From the NCBI GenBank assembly GCA_022820505.1, contig JAJEFK010000032.1, positions 1 through 64,000 on the forward strand: a DNA stretch of 64,000 nucleotides, written 5' to 3'. This document shows positions 1-8,010 of this stretch, one piece after another (position 1 is the stretch's first letter; each line of letters starts with the position of its first letter). Source of the stretch: Acidimicrobiia bacterium. Lineage in GTDB: Bacteria > Actinomycetota > Acidimicrobiia > Acidimicrobiales > Poriferisodalaceae. Below the pieces are notes generated by a model. The model did not search any database. It saw only the letters and a list, made by a program, of their open reading frames with translations, and was not told where the DNA came from. The translations under genes and the position numbers were made by a program.

Positions 1-36
1 CCACCCGAGCGCGTCCATCGTGTTGGGGTTGATCAC
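1..36 (-). CDS. 5' end of a leftward gene, cut by the window edge
   Basis: Reading leftward, a GTG codon at 36-34 opens a frame that stays open to the window edge (first residues V-I-N-P-N-T-M-D-A-L-G-W). It is preceded by a purine-rich AGAGAGGA stretch about seven bases upstream, which is a good ribosome binding site. Only twelve codons are visible, so no product can be named. The start call rests on the Shine-Dalgarno match alone. Confidence 0.4.
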   Translation of the reverse strand, partial: MINPNTMDALGW

Positions 37-438
37 CGTGTCTTCCTCTCTGGATGAGTCGTTACTTCCAGAGGTAGACGCGGTGATCACGCGCCCAAGG
101 GATGCCCCCCTCCATACACCACTACCAGGGACTCAACTAGCCAGTGCAACCCTGCAGCCGAGGCGTATCCGACGACGGCCCACACCTCTCCTCTCGGGCA
201 ATCGGTTAGCAATCGCTCAATGCGATCGACCGCTTGGGTCATGCATGCAGAGTATGCGAATGACAACAGAAGGAAGATCAGCGGGCAGCGGCCGACTCCG
301 TACGGCCGTGTTCGGAGTCATGTGAGGTCTCGAAGGCAACGACTGTGCAACCTTGGTCTTCTGGTTGCTCACTGACTTGGTAACGCGGGTCGAGAAATTG
401 CTTCGAGAGGTTCGGAGGGCGGGGGTTACGCTTCGGGT
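37..438. other. Intergenic region with no convincing gene
   Basis: About 400 bases separate the leftward start at 36 from the rightward gene at 439. The short open frames here have poor composition and no ribosome binding sites. The region presumably holds divergent promoters for both neighbours, but I cannot point to clear -35/-10 elements. Confidence 0.5.
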
Positions 439-1005
439 ATGGCACGCATCGAGGTGCTGCTCTCCGATGAGTTCGACGAGCTGCTTCGCAAGCGCGCCGA
501 TGCCGAACAGAGCACGATCAGCGACTGCGTGCGCAAGCTCATCGAACGGGTCCTCACAGAACTCGGCGACGATTCCGCTGGCGACGACGAGGACGAGCTA
601 CGGGCCGGATTCGCCGACTTCGCCCGCAACTACCCGTCGATACGACAGGAGCTGTTCGAGGACGATCCCGATCTGCGAATGGACGATCCATTCGAGCCTG
701 ACGCTGAGCACGACAGCCCCGTCGTCTCGTCGATGTCGACGACGAAGCGTGCGTTCACAGGCCATCTGGCGGACCGGCACGTGTATGCGATGGCCGTTCG
801 GATTCCTCGCGACGCCAAGCTGGACAACGATCCAGCGACGATGGCCCGTGACCTCGAACCGCCCGATTGGCCTACGGCGACAAGCGAGGCGCTCAGCAAG
901 TTCATCGTGCACATGTTCCTCGCGGGCGACGAGCCCCTTGACGGCCCTGTCATCGTCTATCCACGACCTGAACCGGCGTCCCAGCATCGCAGTGCCCAAG
1001 CGTGA
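439..1005 (+). CDS. Ribbon-helix-helix-like protein, putative antitoxin of a toxin-antitoxin-like pair
   Basis: The 188-residue product begins with a short strand (IEVLLSDEF) followed by two predicted helices up to about residue 40. This is the layout of MetJ/Arc-type ribbon-helix-helix DNA-binding domains, which are common in antitoxins. The middle (about 45-95) is very acidic, and the last 100 residues match no family I recognise. Its stop overlaps the GTG of the next gene (GTGA), so the two are translationally coupled. Small DNA-binding protein first and a PIN-like protein second is the usual VapBC order. The protein is roughly twice the usual VapB length, so it may have an added domain. 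Function is inferred from fold pattern and gene order only. Confidence 0.5.
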   Translation: MARIEVLLSDEFDELLRKRADAEQSTISDCVRKLIERVLTELGDDSAGDDEDELRAGFADFARNYPSIRQELFEDDPDLRMDDPFEPDAEHDSPVVSSMSTTKRAFTGHLADRHVYAMAVRIPRDAKLDNDPATMARDLEPPDWPTATSEALSKFIVHMFLAGDEPLDGPVIVYPRPEPASQHRSAQA

Positions 1006-1418
1006 TCATCGTTGACGATGATCTTGCGCTGAGGGCGCTTCAAGGAGACGACACCTACTGGCCCGCCGAATCCCCTGCGATTCCATGGGTGCTGTACTCG
1101 AGGCTGCTCCTCGCACTGCAAAGCCCGTCAGACACCGGAAACCTGAGTCGCCGGGCGAGTCCCGCGCTGGTGCGTCGGGCACTGGCCCCACCCGAGTCGA
1201 TGCTGCACGTCCTCGACCCACGGCCGTATACCAGGCTGGCGACCCGCCTCAAGATCGAGTACCGGCTGAACATGATCGTCGCCGATCTGCTCGGTGCCGC
1301 GATCCATCACCGAGTGCCAATCCTTGTGGCCGAAGGAAACGTCGGACAACACTGGCCCGAGATATGCGACCTTGAGCAGATCGAACTGCGCATCATCGCT
1401 CAGGACGCCGAGGTCTGA
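1002..1418 (+). CDS. PIN-like domain protein, putative toxin partner
   Basis: This 138-residue protein starts with I-I-V-D-D-D, resembling the first strand and acidic residue of PIN-domain nucleases. A later segment, ADLLGAAIHHRVPILVAEG (about residues 93-111), looks like the helix and strand of PIN proteins where a gene product 'is placed at' a new site. It overlaps the upstream ribbon-helix-helix gene by four bases. I do not see the full set of four acidic residues expected for VapC, so nuclease activity is uncertain. It could be a divergent or inactive PIN protein. The GTG start is chosen because of the overlap. Confidence 0.45.
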   Translation: MIIVDDDLALRALQGDDTYWPAESPAIPWVLYSRLLLALQSPSDTGNLSRRASPALVRRALAPPESMLHVLDPRPYTRLATRLKIEYRLNMIVADLLGAAIHHRVPILVAEGNVGQHWPEICDLEQIELRIIAQDAEV

Positions 1419-1510
1419 CCTTCCCGCAGTGTCGTTGACCCACGGCTCATGTGTCACGCCAATTCATGACGCGTGCCGAGCAGGTCGCTTCCAACTCCAC
1501 ACAGCCAGTG

Positions 1511-3889
1511 CTAGGAGCGCACTCGGGATTTGTCGGGGTCGTAGAAGGGGTAGCGCACTACCTCGGCGGCTATTCGCTTCTCGTGTCCGTCCAGCTTGCC
1601 CACCTCGACGGCCGTGCCGATCTCGTTGTAGGGCAGCGTCATGCGGCACAGGGCGATGTTCTTGCGCAGGATGGGCGAGATGGTGCCGCTGGTGATCTCG
1701 CCGACGTGATTGCGCCCCACGTACACGCCGTCGCCCAGCGCCCCCGGCTCACCCCCGTCGAGCTCCAGCCCCACCAGCCTCCGCTGGGGGTTGTCGCGCC
1801 GGTCGAACAGCGCATCGCGTCCGATGAAGTCGTCTTCCTTGGTCTTGAGTGGCACGGTGAAGCCGATCCCCGCCTCGTAGGGATCGGTCTGGTCGCAGAA
1901 CTCGTGGCCGGCGAACACCAGCCCGGCCTCGATGCGCAGCATGTCGAGCGCGCTCAGGCCCATGGGCACGAGCCCGTGGGGTGTGCCCGCGTCGAAGATG
2001 GCGTCCCACACGGCCGGGGCGTCGGAGGGGTGGCAGAACACCTCGAAGCCGAGCTCGCCGGTGTAGCCGGTGCGTGATACCACGATCGGGATGCCGTCGT
2101 AGTCGCCAATGCGGGCGATCGCGAACCGGAACCAACCCAGCTCGGAAACCGTCGGCTGGTCGGGGCGCGTCCAGATGACCTCGTCGAGGATGCGGCGGCT
2201 GTGAGGTCCCTGCACCTGCAGGTTGTGGAGCTGCTCGGTGGAGTTGCGCACCCAGACATTCAGACCGAGCCGCTCGGCCTGCTCGCGCAGCCAGACGCCG
2301 CTGTAGCCGAGCTGGCCGCCGATCCAGCGGAAGTTCTCGCGGCCGATCCGGAAGACCGTGCCGTCGTCGATCATGCCGCCGGTGGGATGGCACATGGCGG
2401 TGTACACGACCTGCCCGTCAGCCAGCTTGCGGACGTTGCGAGTGACACAGGTCTGCATCAGCAGCTCGGCGTCGGGCCCGGTCACCTCGTACTTGCGCAG
2501 CGGCGACAGGTCGATGGCAGCTGCGGCCTGCCGGCACGCCCAGTACTCCTCGACGGCGCCGTGGGCCGTGAAGTGATCGGCCAGCCAGTACCCGCAGTAC
2601 TCGCTGAAGCTGCGCGTCAGCGCAGCGGTGCGGGAGTGGAATCCGGTCTCTTTGGTGAGCTGGGCTTCGGAGTCCGCGGTCATTCTGATGGCCGTCGCTT
2701 TCTTGAACATGTTCGCTGCGGGGTACACCCGCACTGCAATGTCGGTGGGGTTCCAGCCATTGGCAGCGTCGACATCGCACGGGCACGCAGTGCTGACGCA
2801 CACCAAGTCCTCCAGCGCCCGCAGCAGCACGTAGTCGCCGGGGCGTGACCACGGCTCGTCGAGGTAGATCTGATTCGCGTCGTCCACCTGGGTGTTGTAG
2901 AAGAAGTTGATCGCCTCCCAGCCCCGCCGTGCAGCGACGCCGAAGGGGTTGAGCACCTCGTTCATGTTGTCGGTGCAGTTGATGTGGCCCGGATAGCCCA
3001 TCTCCTCGTAGTAGCGGGCGTTGCAGGCGGTGTTGAAGGTGTCGTGGCGGCCCACCGTGTCCTGCACCACCTCCACGAGCGGCTGCATCTTGGCGTTGAA
3101 GAACTTGGAGTACAGGCCTGGCATCGGGTAGCTCGCGCCCATGAGCGACCGGGTGATGGTGGCGTCGAGGCAGAGGTCTTCGCCCGCTTCGAGATCCGCC
3201 ACGGCGAAGCACTGGAAGTCTGAGCACTGCCGGCCCTCCATGTCCACCACCTGGAACCAGTCGCCCTTCGACACCTGATAGGCGCGAGCCGTGCTGGCCG
3301 CCACGATGAAGTCCTGGCTGGGGTCGGCCAGCGGCGTCGGCAGCAGTGGCCCGGCACCGTTGCCGGCAGGGTCACGGCGATGGACGTAGGCGATGAGATC
3401 GGTGGGCGGAGCACCCTCGTGCGCTGACATCGGGCCGCCGGGTGCCGCGACCACGCAGGCGACATCGTCGAGTGCGGTCACGCGAGCCGTGACGTTCGCC
3501 GGCGTGTCGCCCTCGAGCAGCCTCAACGGGGTCGCTGCCTGCACGGCGCGCATGTCGACGCCGACGCGCTCGAGACCGGCCCGTACGCGGCGGGCGTCGG
3601 TCAGCGGTGCCGAGAGGATGCCGACAGCCGCCGGGTCGGTTGGGGCGGACGCTGCAGCGCTGCCATTGGTTACCTCGAGCAGGCCCGGATCCGACTTCCC
3701 GCCGGCATCGAATGCGACCAGCTCGCATGGCTGGCAGCCCTCGGGATCGACGATCTCCAATTCATCGCCGGCGGCGAGCGCGAGCACCGTCGCTCCGCCC
3801 CCCGTCACCCGGTAGCGCTCTACTCCCGGCCCAAGCAGCATCAGGCCCGGCACCACGACCTCGGCTTGGACTGCGGCGAGAGATGTCAT
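1511..3889 (-). CDS. DUF1989 and GcvT fusion protein (urea-carboxylase-associated domain plus aminomethyltransferase domain)
   Basis: A 792-residue cytoplasmic protein made of two known modules. Roughly residues 190-385 form a DUF1989 domain, with segments FNTACNARYYEEMGYPGH, INCTDNMNEVLNP and VCVSTACPCDVDAANGWNP; its cysteines and histidine probably bind a metal. The first 180 residues look like a weaker second copy of this fold. From about residue 410 to the end it is a GcvT-type folate-binding domain, including the C-terminal barrel (segments TGYTGELGFEVF and ALDMLRIEAGL). GcvT proteins pass one-carbon units from methylated or aminomethyl substrates to tetrahydrofolate, and DUF1989 proteins are found near urea and guanidine metabolism. 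The substrate is unknown. The start overlaps the stop of the upstream membrane protein (ATGA), so the two are coupled. Confidence 0.8.
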   Translation of the reverse strand: MTSLAAVQAEVVVPGLMLLGPGVERYRVTGGGATVLALAAGDELEIVDPEGCQPCELVAFDAGGKSDPGLLEVTNGSAAASAPTDPAAVGILSAPLTDARRVRAGLERVGVDMRAVQAATPLRLLEGDTPANVTARVTALDDVACVVAAPGGPMSAHEGAPPTDLIAYVHRRDPAGNGAGPLLPTPLADPSQDFIVAASTARAYQVSKGDWFQVVDMEGRQCSDFQCFAVADLEAGEDLCLDATITRSLMGASYPMPGLYSKFFNAKMQPLVEVVQDTVGRHDTFNTACNARYYEEMGYPGHINCTDNMNEVLNPFGVAARRGWEAINFFYNTQVDDANQIYLDEPWSRPGDYVLLRALEDLVCVSTACPCDVDAANGWNPTDIAVRVYPAANMFKKATAIRMTADSEAQLTKETGFHSRTAALTRSFSEYCGYWLADHFTAHGAVEEYWACRQAAAAIDLSPLRKYEVTGPDAELLMQTCVTRNVRKLADGQVVYTAMCHPTGGMIDDGTVFRIGRENFRWIGGQLGYSGVWLREQAERLGLNVWVRNSTEQLHNLQVQGPHSRRILDEVIWTRPDQPTVSELGWFRFAIARIGDYDGIPIVVSRTGYTGELGFEVFCHPSDAPAVWDAIFDAGTPHGLVPMGLSALDMLRIEAGLVFAGHEFCDQTDPYEAGIGFTVPLKTKEDDFIGRDALFDRRDNPQRRLVGLELDGGEPGALGDGVYVGRNHVGEITSGTISPILRKNIALCRMTLPYNEIGTAVEVGKLDGHEKRIAAEVVRYPFYDPDKSRVRS

Positions 3890-4311
3890 CGGCGTCGGCC
3901 GAGCGGCCCGGAGAAGAACCAGCGCGGGGGCTCGCCGGGGTCGCGACCCTCACCGGCAGCGACGCCGGCGAACATGTTCCACCCCAGCAGGAGGACCGCC
4001 ACCGCGCACGCGATGAAGGCGATCTGGGGACCCAAGCCCGCATCGGGTGTGCCGATGCCTGACGGGCTGAAGAGCTCGCGCACCGCGATGGCACCTGCCA
4101 ATCCGGCGCCGATCCATGCGGGACGCCAACGGATCTGTATCAGCACCACGGTCAGGATGCAGATGACGAGCAGGATCCGCCCGATGCCGGTGCTGATGCC
4201 GGACACCGTCTGGGTTTCGCTCAGCCCTGCGTTCACGTTCCACGGCAGGAACATCGCCGCGCCCGCCACCACCACGCACGCTTGGGCGATCCACTTGCGA
4301 GCGGCGCTCAT
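3886..4311 (-). CDS. Small integral membrane protein upstream of the DUF1989-GcvT gene
   Basis: The 141-residue product has about four hydrophobic segments (about 10-26, 44-60, 65-80 and 98-117) and a basic, proline-rich C-terminal tail. It has no motif I recognise. It ends by overlapping the start of the DUF1989-GcvT gene, so the two are co-translated, and it may help import or sense that enzyme's substrate. That role is inference from position only. Confidence 0.6.
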   Translation of the reverse strand: MSAARKWIAQACVVVAGAAMFLPWNVNAGLSETQTVSGISTGIGRILLVICILTVVLIQIRWRPAWIGAGLAGAIAVRELFSPSGIGTPDAGLGPQIAFIACAVAVLLLGWNMFAGVAAGEGRDPGEPPRWFFSGPLGRRR

Positions 4312-4342
4312 GACCTCAACCTAGAAGAACCTCAACGCGCCA

Positions 4343-4379
4343 GCAGACGCCGCGTCGCCGGTGGCGACGCGGCGTCTGC
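4343..4379 (-). terminator. Strong stem-loop ending the amt operon
   Basis: A perfect inverted repeat: the 17-base arm 4343-4359 pairs with 4363-4379 around a 3-base loop. It lies between the last small gene of the amt cluster and the next leftward gene. There is no clear T-run after it, which is common for terminators of high-GC actinobacteria. It could also act as an mRNA-stabilising 3' hairpin. Confidence 0.7.
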
Positions 4380-4411
4380 CGCGTTGGTTGTGGTACGTCT
4401 GCCGACTGCTG

Positions 4412-4540
4412 TCAGCCGACTACCTGGATGGCGATGATCGTGAAGACGATGCAAGCGACGGTGAATATCAGCACCGCCTTCTCGACCGCCTTGCTGTGCC
4501 CTTGCAGGCCTTGGAACTCGATCTGCTTTCCACGAGCCAT
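4412..4540 (-). CDS. 42-residue single-span membrane protein, third small gene after amt
   Basis: A short frame starting ATG at 4540, preceded by GGAGGACAG, encodes 42 residues. The first 20 are polar and charged, then a hydrophobic segment follows (AVLIFTVACIVFTIIAIQVVG) that runs to the stop. It is the last gene before the 4343-4379 hairpin and lies 15 bases after the preceding small gene. The good ribosome binding site, membrane-span composition and tight spacing support a real microprotein. No family is recognised; it is likely a membrane accessory to the transporter. Confidence 0.6.
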   Translation of the reverse strand: MARGKQIEFQGLQGHSKAVEKAVLIFTVACIVFTIIAIQVVG

Positions 4541-4555
4541 GTCTGTCCTCCGGGG

Positions 4556-4771
4556 CTAGTTGTACTTGCTGGCGAGGCGCTCGGCTGCGTGGTTCAGCAG
4601 CTTGTCCTCGCGCGTGGTCACCAATACAGCCGAAACCACCGAGACGGCGATCCCGACGAGGGCAAGAAACACCGACATTCCATTGCCGCCGGGACCCCAT
4701 GTGAAGTACCCGGTCGTGCCGTCGGCTGCCTCGATTGCGGCTTCCCAGCTGTCATACGGGAAGGTGTTCAT
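4556..4771 (-). CDS. 71-residue single-span membrane protein, second small gene after amt
   Basis: The product has a polar, acidic and aromatic N-terminus with a glycine-rich WGPGGNG turn. A hydrophobic span follows (about residues 32-52, VFLALVGIAVSVVSAVLVT), then a charged C-terminal helix of about 19 residues. An AGGAGGA ribosome binding site precedes the ATG at 4771. It lies in a run of three tiny membrane-protein genes following amt on the same strand. No homologous family is recognised. A structural or regulatory subunit of the ammonium transporter is the simplest idea. Confidence 0.65.
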   Translation of the reverse strand: MNTFPYDSWEAAIEAADGTTGYFTWGPGGNGMSVFLALVGIAVSVVSAVLVTTREDKLLNHAAERLASKYN

Positions 4772-4798
4772 TCAGTCCTCCTCAAGTTCTGAACGATG

Positions 4799-4930
4799 TC
4801 AACGTTTGTGTCGATCGACATGCCCGGCCTCCTGCTGAGCGCGCTTGCGCTTGCCCCAGTACCCGGCGGCAGCGACCACCGAGAACATGACGACAATGGC
4901 GAGTGCGAGCTGCAGCCATGAGCCGGACAC
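4799..4930 (-). CDS. 43-residue single-span membrane protein directly after amt
   Basis: A GTG start at 4930 opens a 43-codon frame whose product begins with a hydrophobic segment (WLQLALAIVVMFSVVAAAGYW) followed by a very basic tail rich in Lys, Arg and His. It begins six bases after the amt stop, as expected for a coupled gene, and the next small gene follows after 27 bases. The start is uncertain because the GAGG ribosome binding site is almost adjacent to the GTG. The alternative frame from the nearby ATG gives a non-hydrophobic arginine-rich peptide and is less likely. Confidence 0.5.
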   Translation of the reverse strand: MSGSWLQLALAIVVMFSVVAAAGYWGKRKRAQQEAGHVDRHKR

Positions 4931-4936
4931 CTCGTG

Positions 4937-6325
4937 CTAGCGATTGGCGGCGTAGTCGGCCCGCAGCGTCTCCGCTGCGGCCTCCTCCGAACCGTCGGCA
5001 TGGACAATGGTCTCTTCGGCCCGACCGAATTCCGGGAAGAAGTCGGTCTCGAACTCGGCCATGTCCAGGCCCTCGAGCTCCACCTCGGGCGGCACCCGAA
5101 GCAGGTTCAGCTTCTTCAGGATCCACGAGGCCACGTAGCCGGTCACGAACGACAGCGCGAAGATCGCCGCCGCTCCGACGAGCTGGCCGAGGAAGCTGGT
5201 CGTTACGCCGGCAGGACCCGTCGGGTAACCGCCGGCGAAGATGCCGATGAGCATGACACCCCAGAAGCCCATCACGCCGTGCACCGAAACCGCCCCGACT
5301 GCGTCGTCGATGCGGGCCTTCTGCTCGATCCAGTTGCCCGCCATGTAGGCGAGACCGGCCGAGAAGAACGCCAGGATCAGCACGAGGTTCGGGCTGTAGA
5401 TGTCGGCGCCTGCCGAGACTGCAACCACACCGGCCAGACCGCCGGAGATGGTCCAGAACGGATCGCCCTTGGCGAAGATGTAGCCGCCTGCGAAGCCGCC
5501 TGCGAAGCCCATCGTGATGGTGTAGGTGATCGCTGACAGCGTGGCCGGGTTGAAGTAGATGTTCGCCCAGCCCGGTGTCGTGTCGGCCGTGATCGCCAGG
5601 CACGCCGCGTAGAACGCGTAGAACGCCGTGAAGATGATCATCAGCCCCATCAACGTGAGATGGAGGTTGTGGGGCTTGAACGCCCGTGTACCGCCATTCG
5701 CGTCGTAGCGGCCGATTCTCGGCCCGAGGTTGAAGAGCACCCCCAAGGCGAAGATGCCGGCGACGCCGTGGACCACGCCCGAAGCGGCGAAGTCGTGATA
5801 GCCGAAGTGCACCGGCAGCCAGCCGCCGTAGCTCCAGCCCCAGGCGGCTGCAACCACCCAGACGATGCCGCCCATGAGAGCGGTAAGCCAGAGGTACGCC
5901 GAGATCCGGATTCGCTCCAGCACCGAGCCCGACATGATCGAGCCGGTCGTCCACGAGAACAGCACGAAGGCCGCCCAGAAGACGCCGGTGATGTTGTCGC
6001 CTAGGTTCGGCCCCGCGGAGCCGTCCCATGGCAGGCCGTACTGGTCGCCGCAGAAGTAGAGCCCTTCGAGTCCCGCCGGGGTGTTGCCGTTGGCGCTCCC
6101 GGTGAACTTCAAGCCCTCCTGCATGCAGAAGTAGACGTACCAACCTAGGTAATAGAACGTCGGTGTCACGACGGCGATCGTCATGATGTTCTTCATGGCC
6201 GTCGACATGATGTTCTTGCGACGACTGACGCCGGCTTCATACGTCATGAAGCCGACGTGCAATAGCCACATGATCGCGACCGTGAAGAAGTAGTAAGCCT
6301 CCGTGAATACGACAGAGGTATCCAT
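4937..6325 (-). CDS. amt: Ammonium transporter (Amt family)
   Basis: A 462-residue integral membrane protein with about eleven hydrophobic segments that moves ammonium or ammonia across the cell membrane. Both pore histidines of the Amt family are visible, in VVHGVAGIFAL and VSVHGVMGFWGV, and the protein ends in an acidic cytoplasmic tail. The start at 6325 (M-D-T-S-V-V) is chosen because GGGGGGAGG lies five bases upstream; a longer frame from 6367 lacks a ribosome binding site. Three small membrane-protein genes follow on the same strand. No glnK-like PII gene is adjacent, although amt genes are often paired with one. The methylated-amine genes elsewhere in the window would release ammonium, so the gene may serve either uptake or recapture. 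Confidence 0.93.
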   Translation of the reverse strand: MDTSVVFTEAYYFFTVAIMWLLHVGFMTYEAGVSRRKNIMSTAMKNIMTIAVVTPTFYYLGWYVYFCMQEGLKFTGSANGNTPAGLEGLYFCGDQYGLPWDGSAGPNLGDNITGVFWAAFVLFSWTTGSIMSGSVLERIRISAYLWLTALMGGIVWVVAAAWGWSYGGWLPVHFGYHDFAASGVVHGVAGIFALGVLFNLGPRIGRYDANGGTRAFKPHNLHLTLMGLMIIFTAFYAFYAACLAITADTTPGWANIYFNPATLSAITYTITMGFAGGFAGGYIFAKGDPFWTISGGLAGVVAVSAGADIYSPNLVLILAFFSAGLAYMAGNWIEQKARIDDAVGAVSVHGVMGFWGVMLIGIFAGGYPTGPAGVTTSFLGQLVGAAAIFALSFVTGYVASWILKKLNLLRVPPEVELEGLDMAEFETDFFPEFGRAEETIVHADGSEEAAAETLRADYAANR

Positions 6326-6607
6326 CGCGCCTCCCCCCATTTTCGGTTTGCGCTGAGTCCCCATCAACCCGGGCGCCAGACCAATTGGAGGAAACCGTAA
6401 CAGGTTCGCAATGTTCGATCCGACATCACCCGCGCCATGGGTGGAATTTGAACGTCGCGGGTGATTTCTTGAGCGAGGTGGCCAGGCTGGCCGCGCATGA
6501 TCGACGGCCCGGAACGCTGATCAGGTCCCGTGTGTCAGAGGCGTGGGTGATCCAGCGTCAGGGGCGTGGGTGATGCCGACGTCGTCTGTTGAGCCCGGCC
6601 GCTTAGG

Positions 6608-7021
6608 TCAGCCGTCGCCGGCTCCGCCGACCTGTACTTCGCGGATCTCACCGGTGCCGGCATGCACCCAGATCGCTGCGTGGTGGAGGAAGTCCTCCGG
6701 CCCCCCGTCGGGGTCTGGGATCGTGAAGACCACGACCCACATCGGGGCTGGGGGGAAGCCTTGGCGGAGCACCTTGGCCTCGGTGCGTTCCGGCCTGAAG
6801 CTGTCGGGATGGCTGTCGAGCTCGGCGCGGGCAATAGCCACGGCCTCGTTCTCCTCGAGGTCCACGCCGGAGCAGCTCCCCGGAGCGAAGACGAGCAGGA
6901 TGGCTAGGACCACGCCGACGGCGATGAGCAGGAGCGGACGACCAGGCATTGCATTCAGACGGCTGATGAGTCCGTTCGATCCGTCGAGCGGCTCGGGGGG
7001 CATCAACTCGTCATCAGGCAT
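6608..7021 (-). CDS. Membrane-anchored protein with PepSY-like extracytoplasmic domain
   Basis: The 137-residue product from ATG at 7021 has a short acidic N-terminus, one hydrophobic span (about 33-52, LLLIAVGVVLAILLVFAPG) and an extracytoplasmic domain of about 85 residues. The pattern EAVAIARAEL, then WVVVFTI, then AAIWVHAGTGEIREV is that of PepSY-type domains, a fold often found in peptidase inhibitors and secreted regulatory proteins. It is last in a leftward run after the cupin regulator and a 75-residue membrane protein. The longer frame to 7216 is rejected because its N-terminus is arginine-rich and overlaps the neighbour. Confidence 0.55.
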   Translation of the reverse strand: MPDDELMPPEPLDGSNGLISRLNAMPGRPLLLIAVGVVLAILLVFAPGSCSGVDLEENEAVAIARAELDSHPDSFRPERTEAKVLRQGFPPAPMWVVVFTIPDPDGGPEDFLHHAAIWVHAGTGEIREVQVGGAGDG

Positions 7022-7053
7022 CGGGATGTCTTTCGGTTCGCAAGCAGACGGGT

Positions 7054-7281
7054 TCAGTCGTCTCGGGGAGGGCGCACGACGAGGCGCAGGATGACGTAGC
7101 CCACCACATGGGTGATGGCCACGAAGGACATCCACCACAGCATGACGGTCTGCCGGTAGCCGCGTTCGCGGCATTCCCAGTAGGTGAGGCCGACCGCCGC
7201 TGCCAGCAGGATCCACAAAAGGAGGCTTCGGCGTGCGAAGCCGGTGTCGCTGATCCAGTCGGCGACAAACATCAAGCCCAT
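7054..7281 (-). CDS. 75-residue membrane protein in the cupin-regulator operon
   Basis: A small protein with two hydrophobic segments (about residues 19-34 and 46-67) separated by a short charged loop (YWECRERGYRQT). It starts four bases after the stop of the XRE-cupin regulator, so the two are almost certainly co-transcribed. No family is recognised. Confidence 0.6.
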   Translation of the reverse strand: MGLMFVADWISDTGFARRSLLLWILLAAAVGLTYWECRERGYRQTVMLWWMSFVAITHVVGYVILRLVVRPPRDD

Positions 7282-7285
7282 GGCG

Positions 7286-7960
7286 TCACCCTCCCGCCGC
7301 GGTGCGCGGCTCGCTGGCGGGGTACACCTTGATGGAGATGAACCGCACCGGCAACTCGACGAGTTCGACCGGGCCGTGGGCTACCTCGCCGTGGATCTGC
7401 ATGGTGTCGCCGGTGTTGAGCAGGTAGGCCTTTCCCCCGTAGCCGTAGTAGAGCGACCCGTCCAGCACGTGGAGGAACTCCACTCCGGGGTGCTGGTAGA
7501 GCGGGAACACGCCTCCCGGCTCGGTGATGGTGGTGATCATCGGTTCGATGACCCGGTTGGGTCCTCGCAGCGTGCCGAGATCCTGGTACAGCCGGTCCGG
7601 CCCGCCACGGTCGTGGTGGATCTCATGGCCTTCGCCCGCTCGCACGATGACCAGGTCGTGCTCCTCGTCGAGTCCCCGGAACAATGCGGTCACAGGTACC
7701 TTCGCCGTTCCGGCGAGGCGGGCCAGCGTCGACAGGCTGGGGGCGCTCTGGCCGTGCTCGATCTTGGAGAGCATCCCCAGCGAGATGCCGGCATCGTTGG
7801 CGAACGCCGACATGGTCATGTTCAAGGCTTGGCGGAGTTCGCGGACCCGGCTGCCGACGACGCGGCACAGCTCGGCGGTGGTCAGCGGCGACTCGATGCC
7901 TGCCTCCGCAAAGCTCAGAGCGTCGGCGTCGTCGAGGTCGTCCCGCGGGTCCGGGTTCAT
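7286..7960 (-). CDS. XRE-family regulator with cupin sensor domain
   Basis: The 224-residue protein has a helix-turn-helix of the Cro/CI type at about residues 33-90 (segments RVRELRQALNMTMSAFA and GISLGMLSKIEHGQSAP). A C-terminal cupin barrel follows at about 140-215 (YQHPGVEFLHVLDGSLYYGYGG and LNTGDTMQIHGEVAHGP). In this family the cupin senses a small ligand and the N-terminus binds an operator, often controlling polyamine, amino-acid or amine catabolism. Two small membrane-protein genes follow closely. Its targets are not visible; it may control its own operon or the amine genes in this window. Confidence 0.88.
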   Translation of the reverse strand: MNPDPRDDLDDADALSFAEAGIESPLTTAELCRVVGSRVRELRQALNMTMSAFANDAGISLGMLSKIEHGQSAPSLSTLARLAGTAKVPVTALFRGLDEEHDLVIVRAGEGHEIHHDRGGPDRLYQDLGTLRGPNRVIEPMITTITEPGGVFPLYQHPGVEFLHVLDGSLYYGYGGKAYLLNTGDTMQIHGEVAHGPVELVELPVRFISIKVYPASEPRTAAGG

Positions 7961-8010
7961 CGCCCTGATAGTGCCAGATTGCAGGTGCGAGCCGGTGCGC
8001 CTGCTGCGCT

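Noticed and set aside
4782..4920. Frame from ATG inside the first amt microprotein
   Set aside because: It gives an arginine- and cysteine-rich peptide without a membrane span, unlike its two neighbours; the GTG frame is preferred.
6326..6607. Possible GlnR-like box before amt
   Set aside because: A GTTAC and GTTTC occur upstream of amt, but the spacing does not fit the known box; I see no other gene or structure in the 280 bases.
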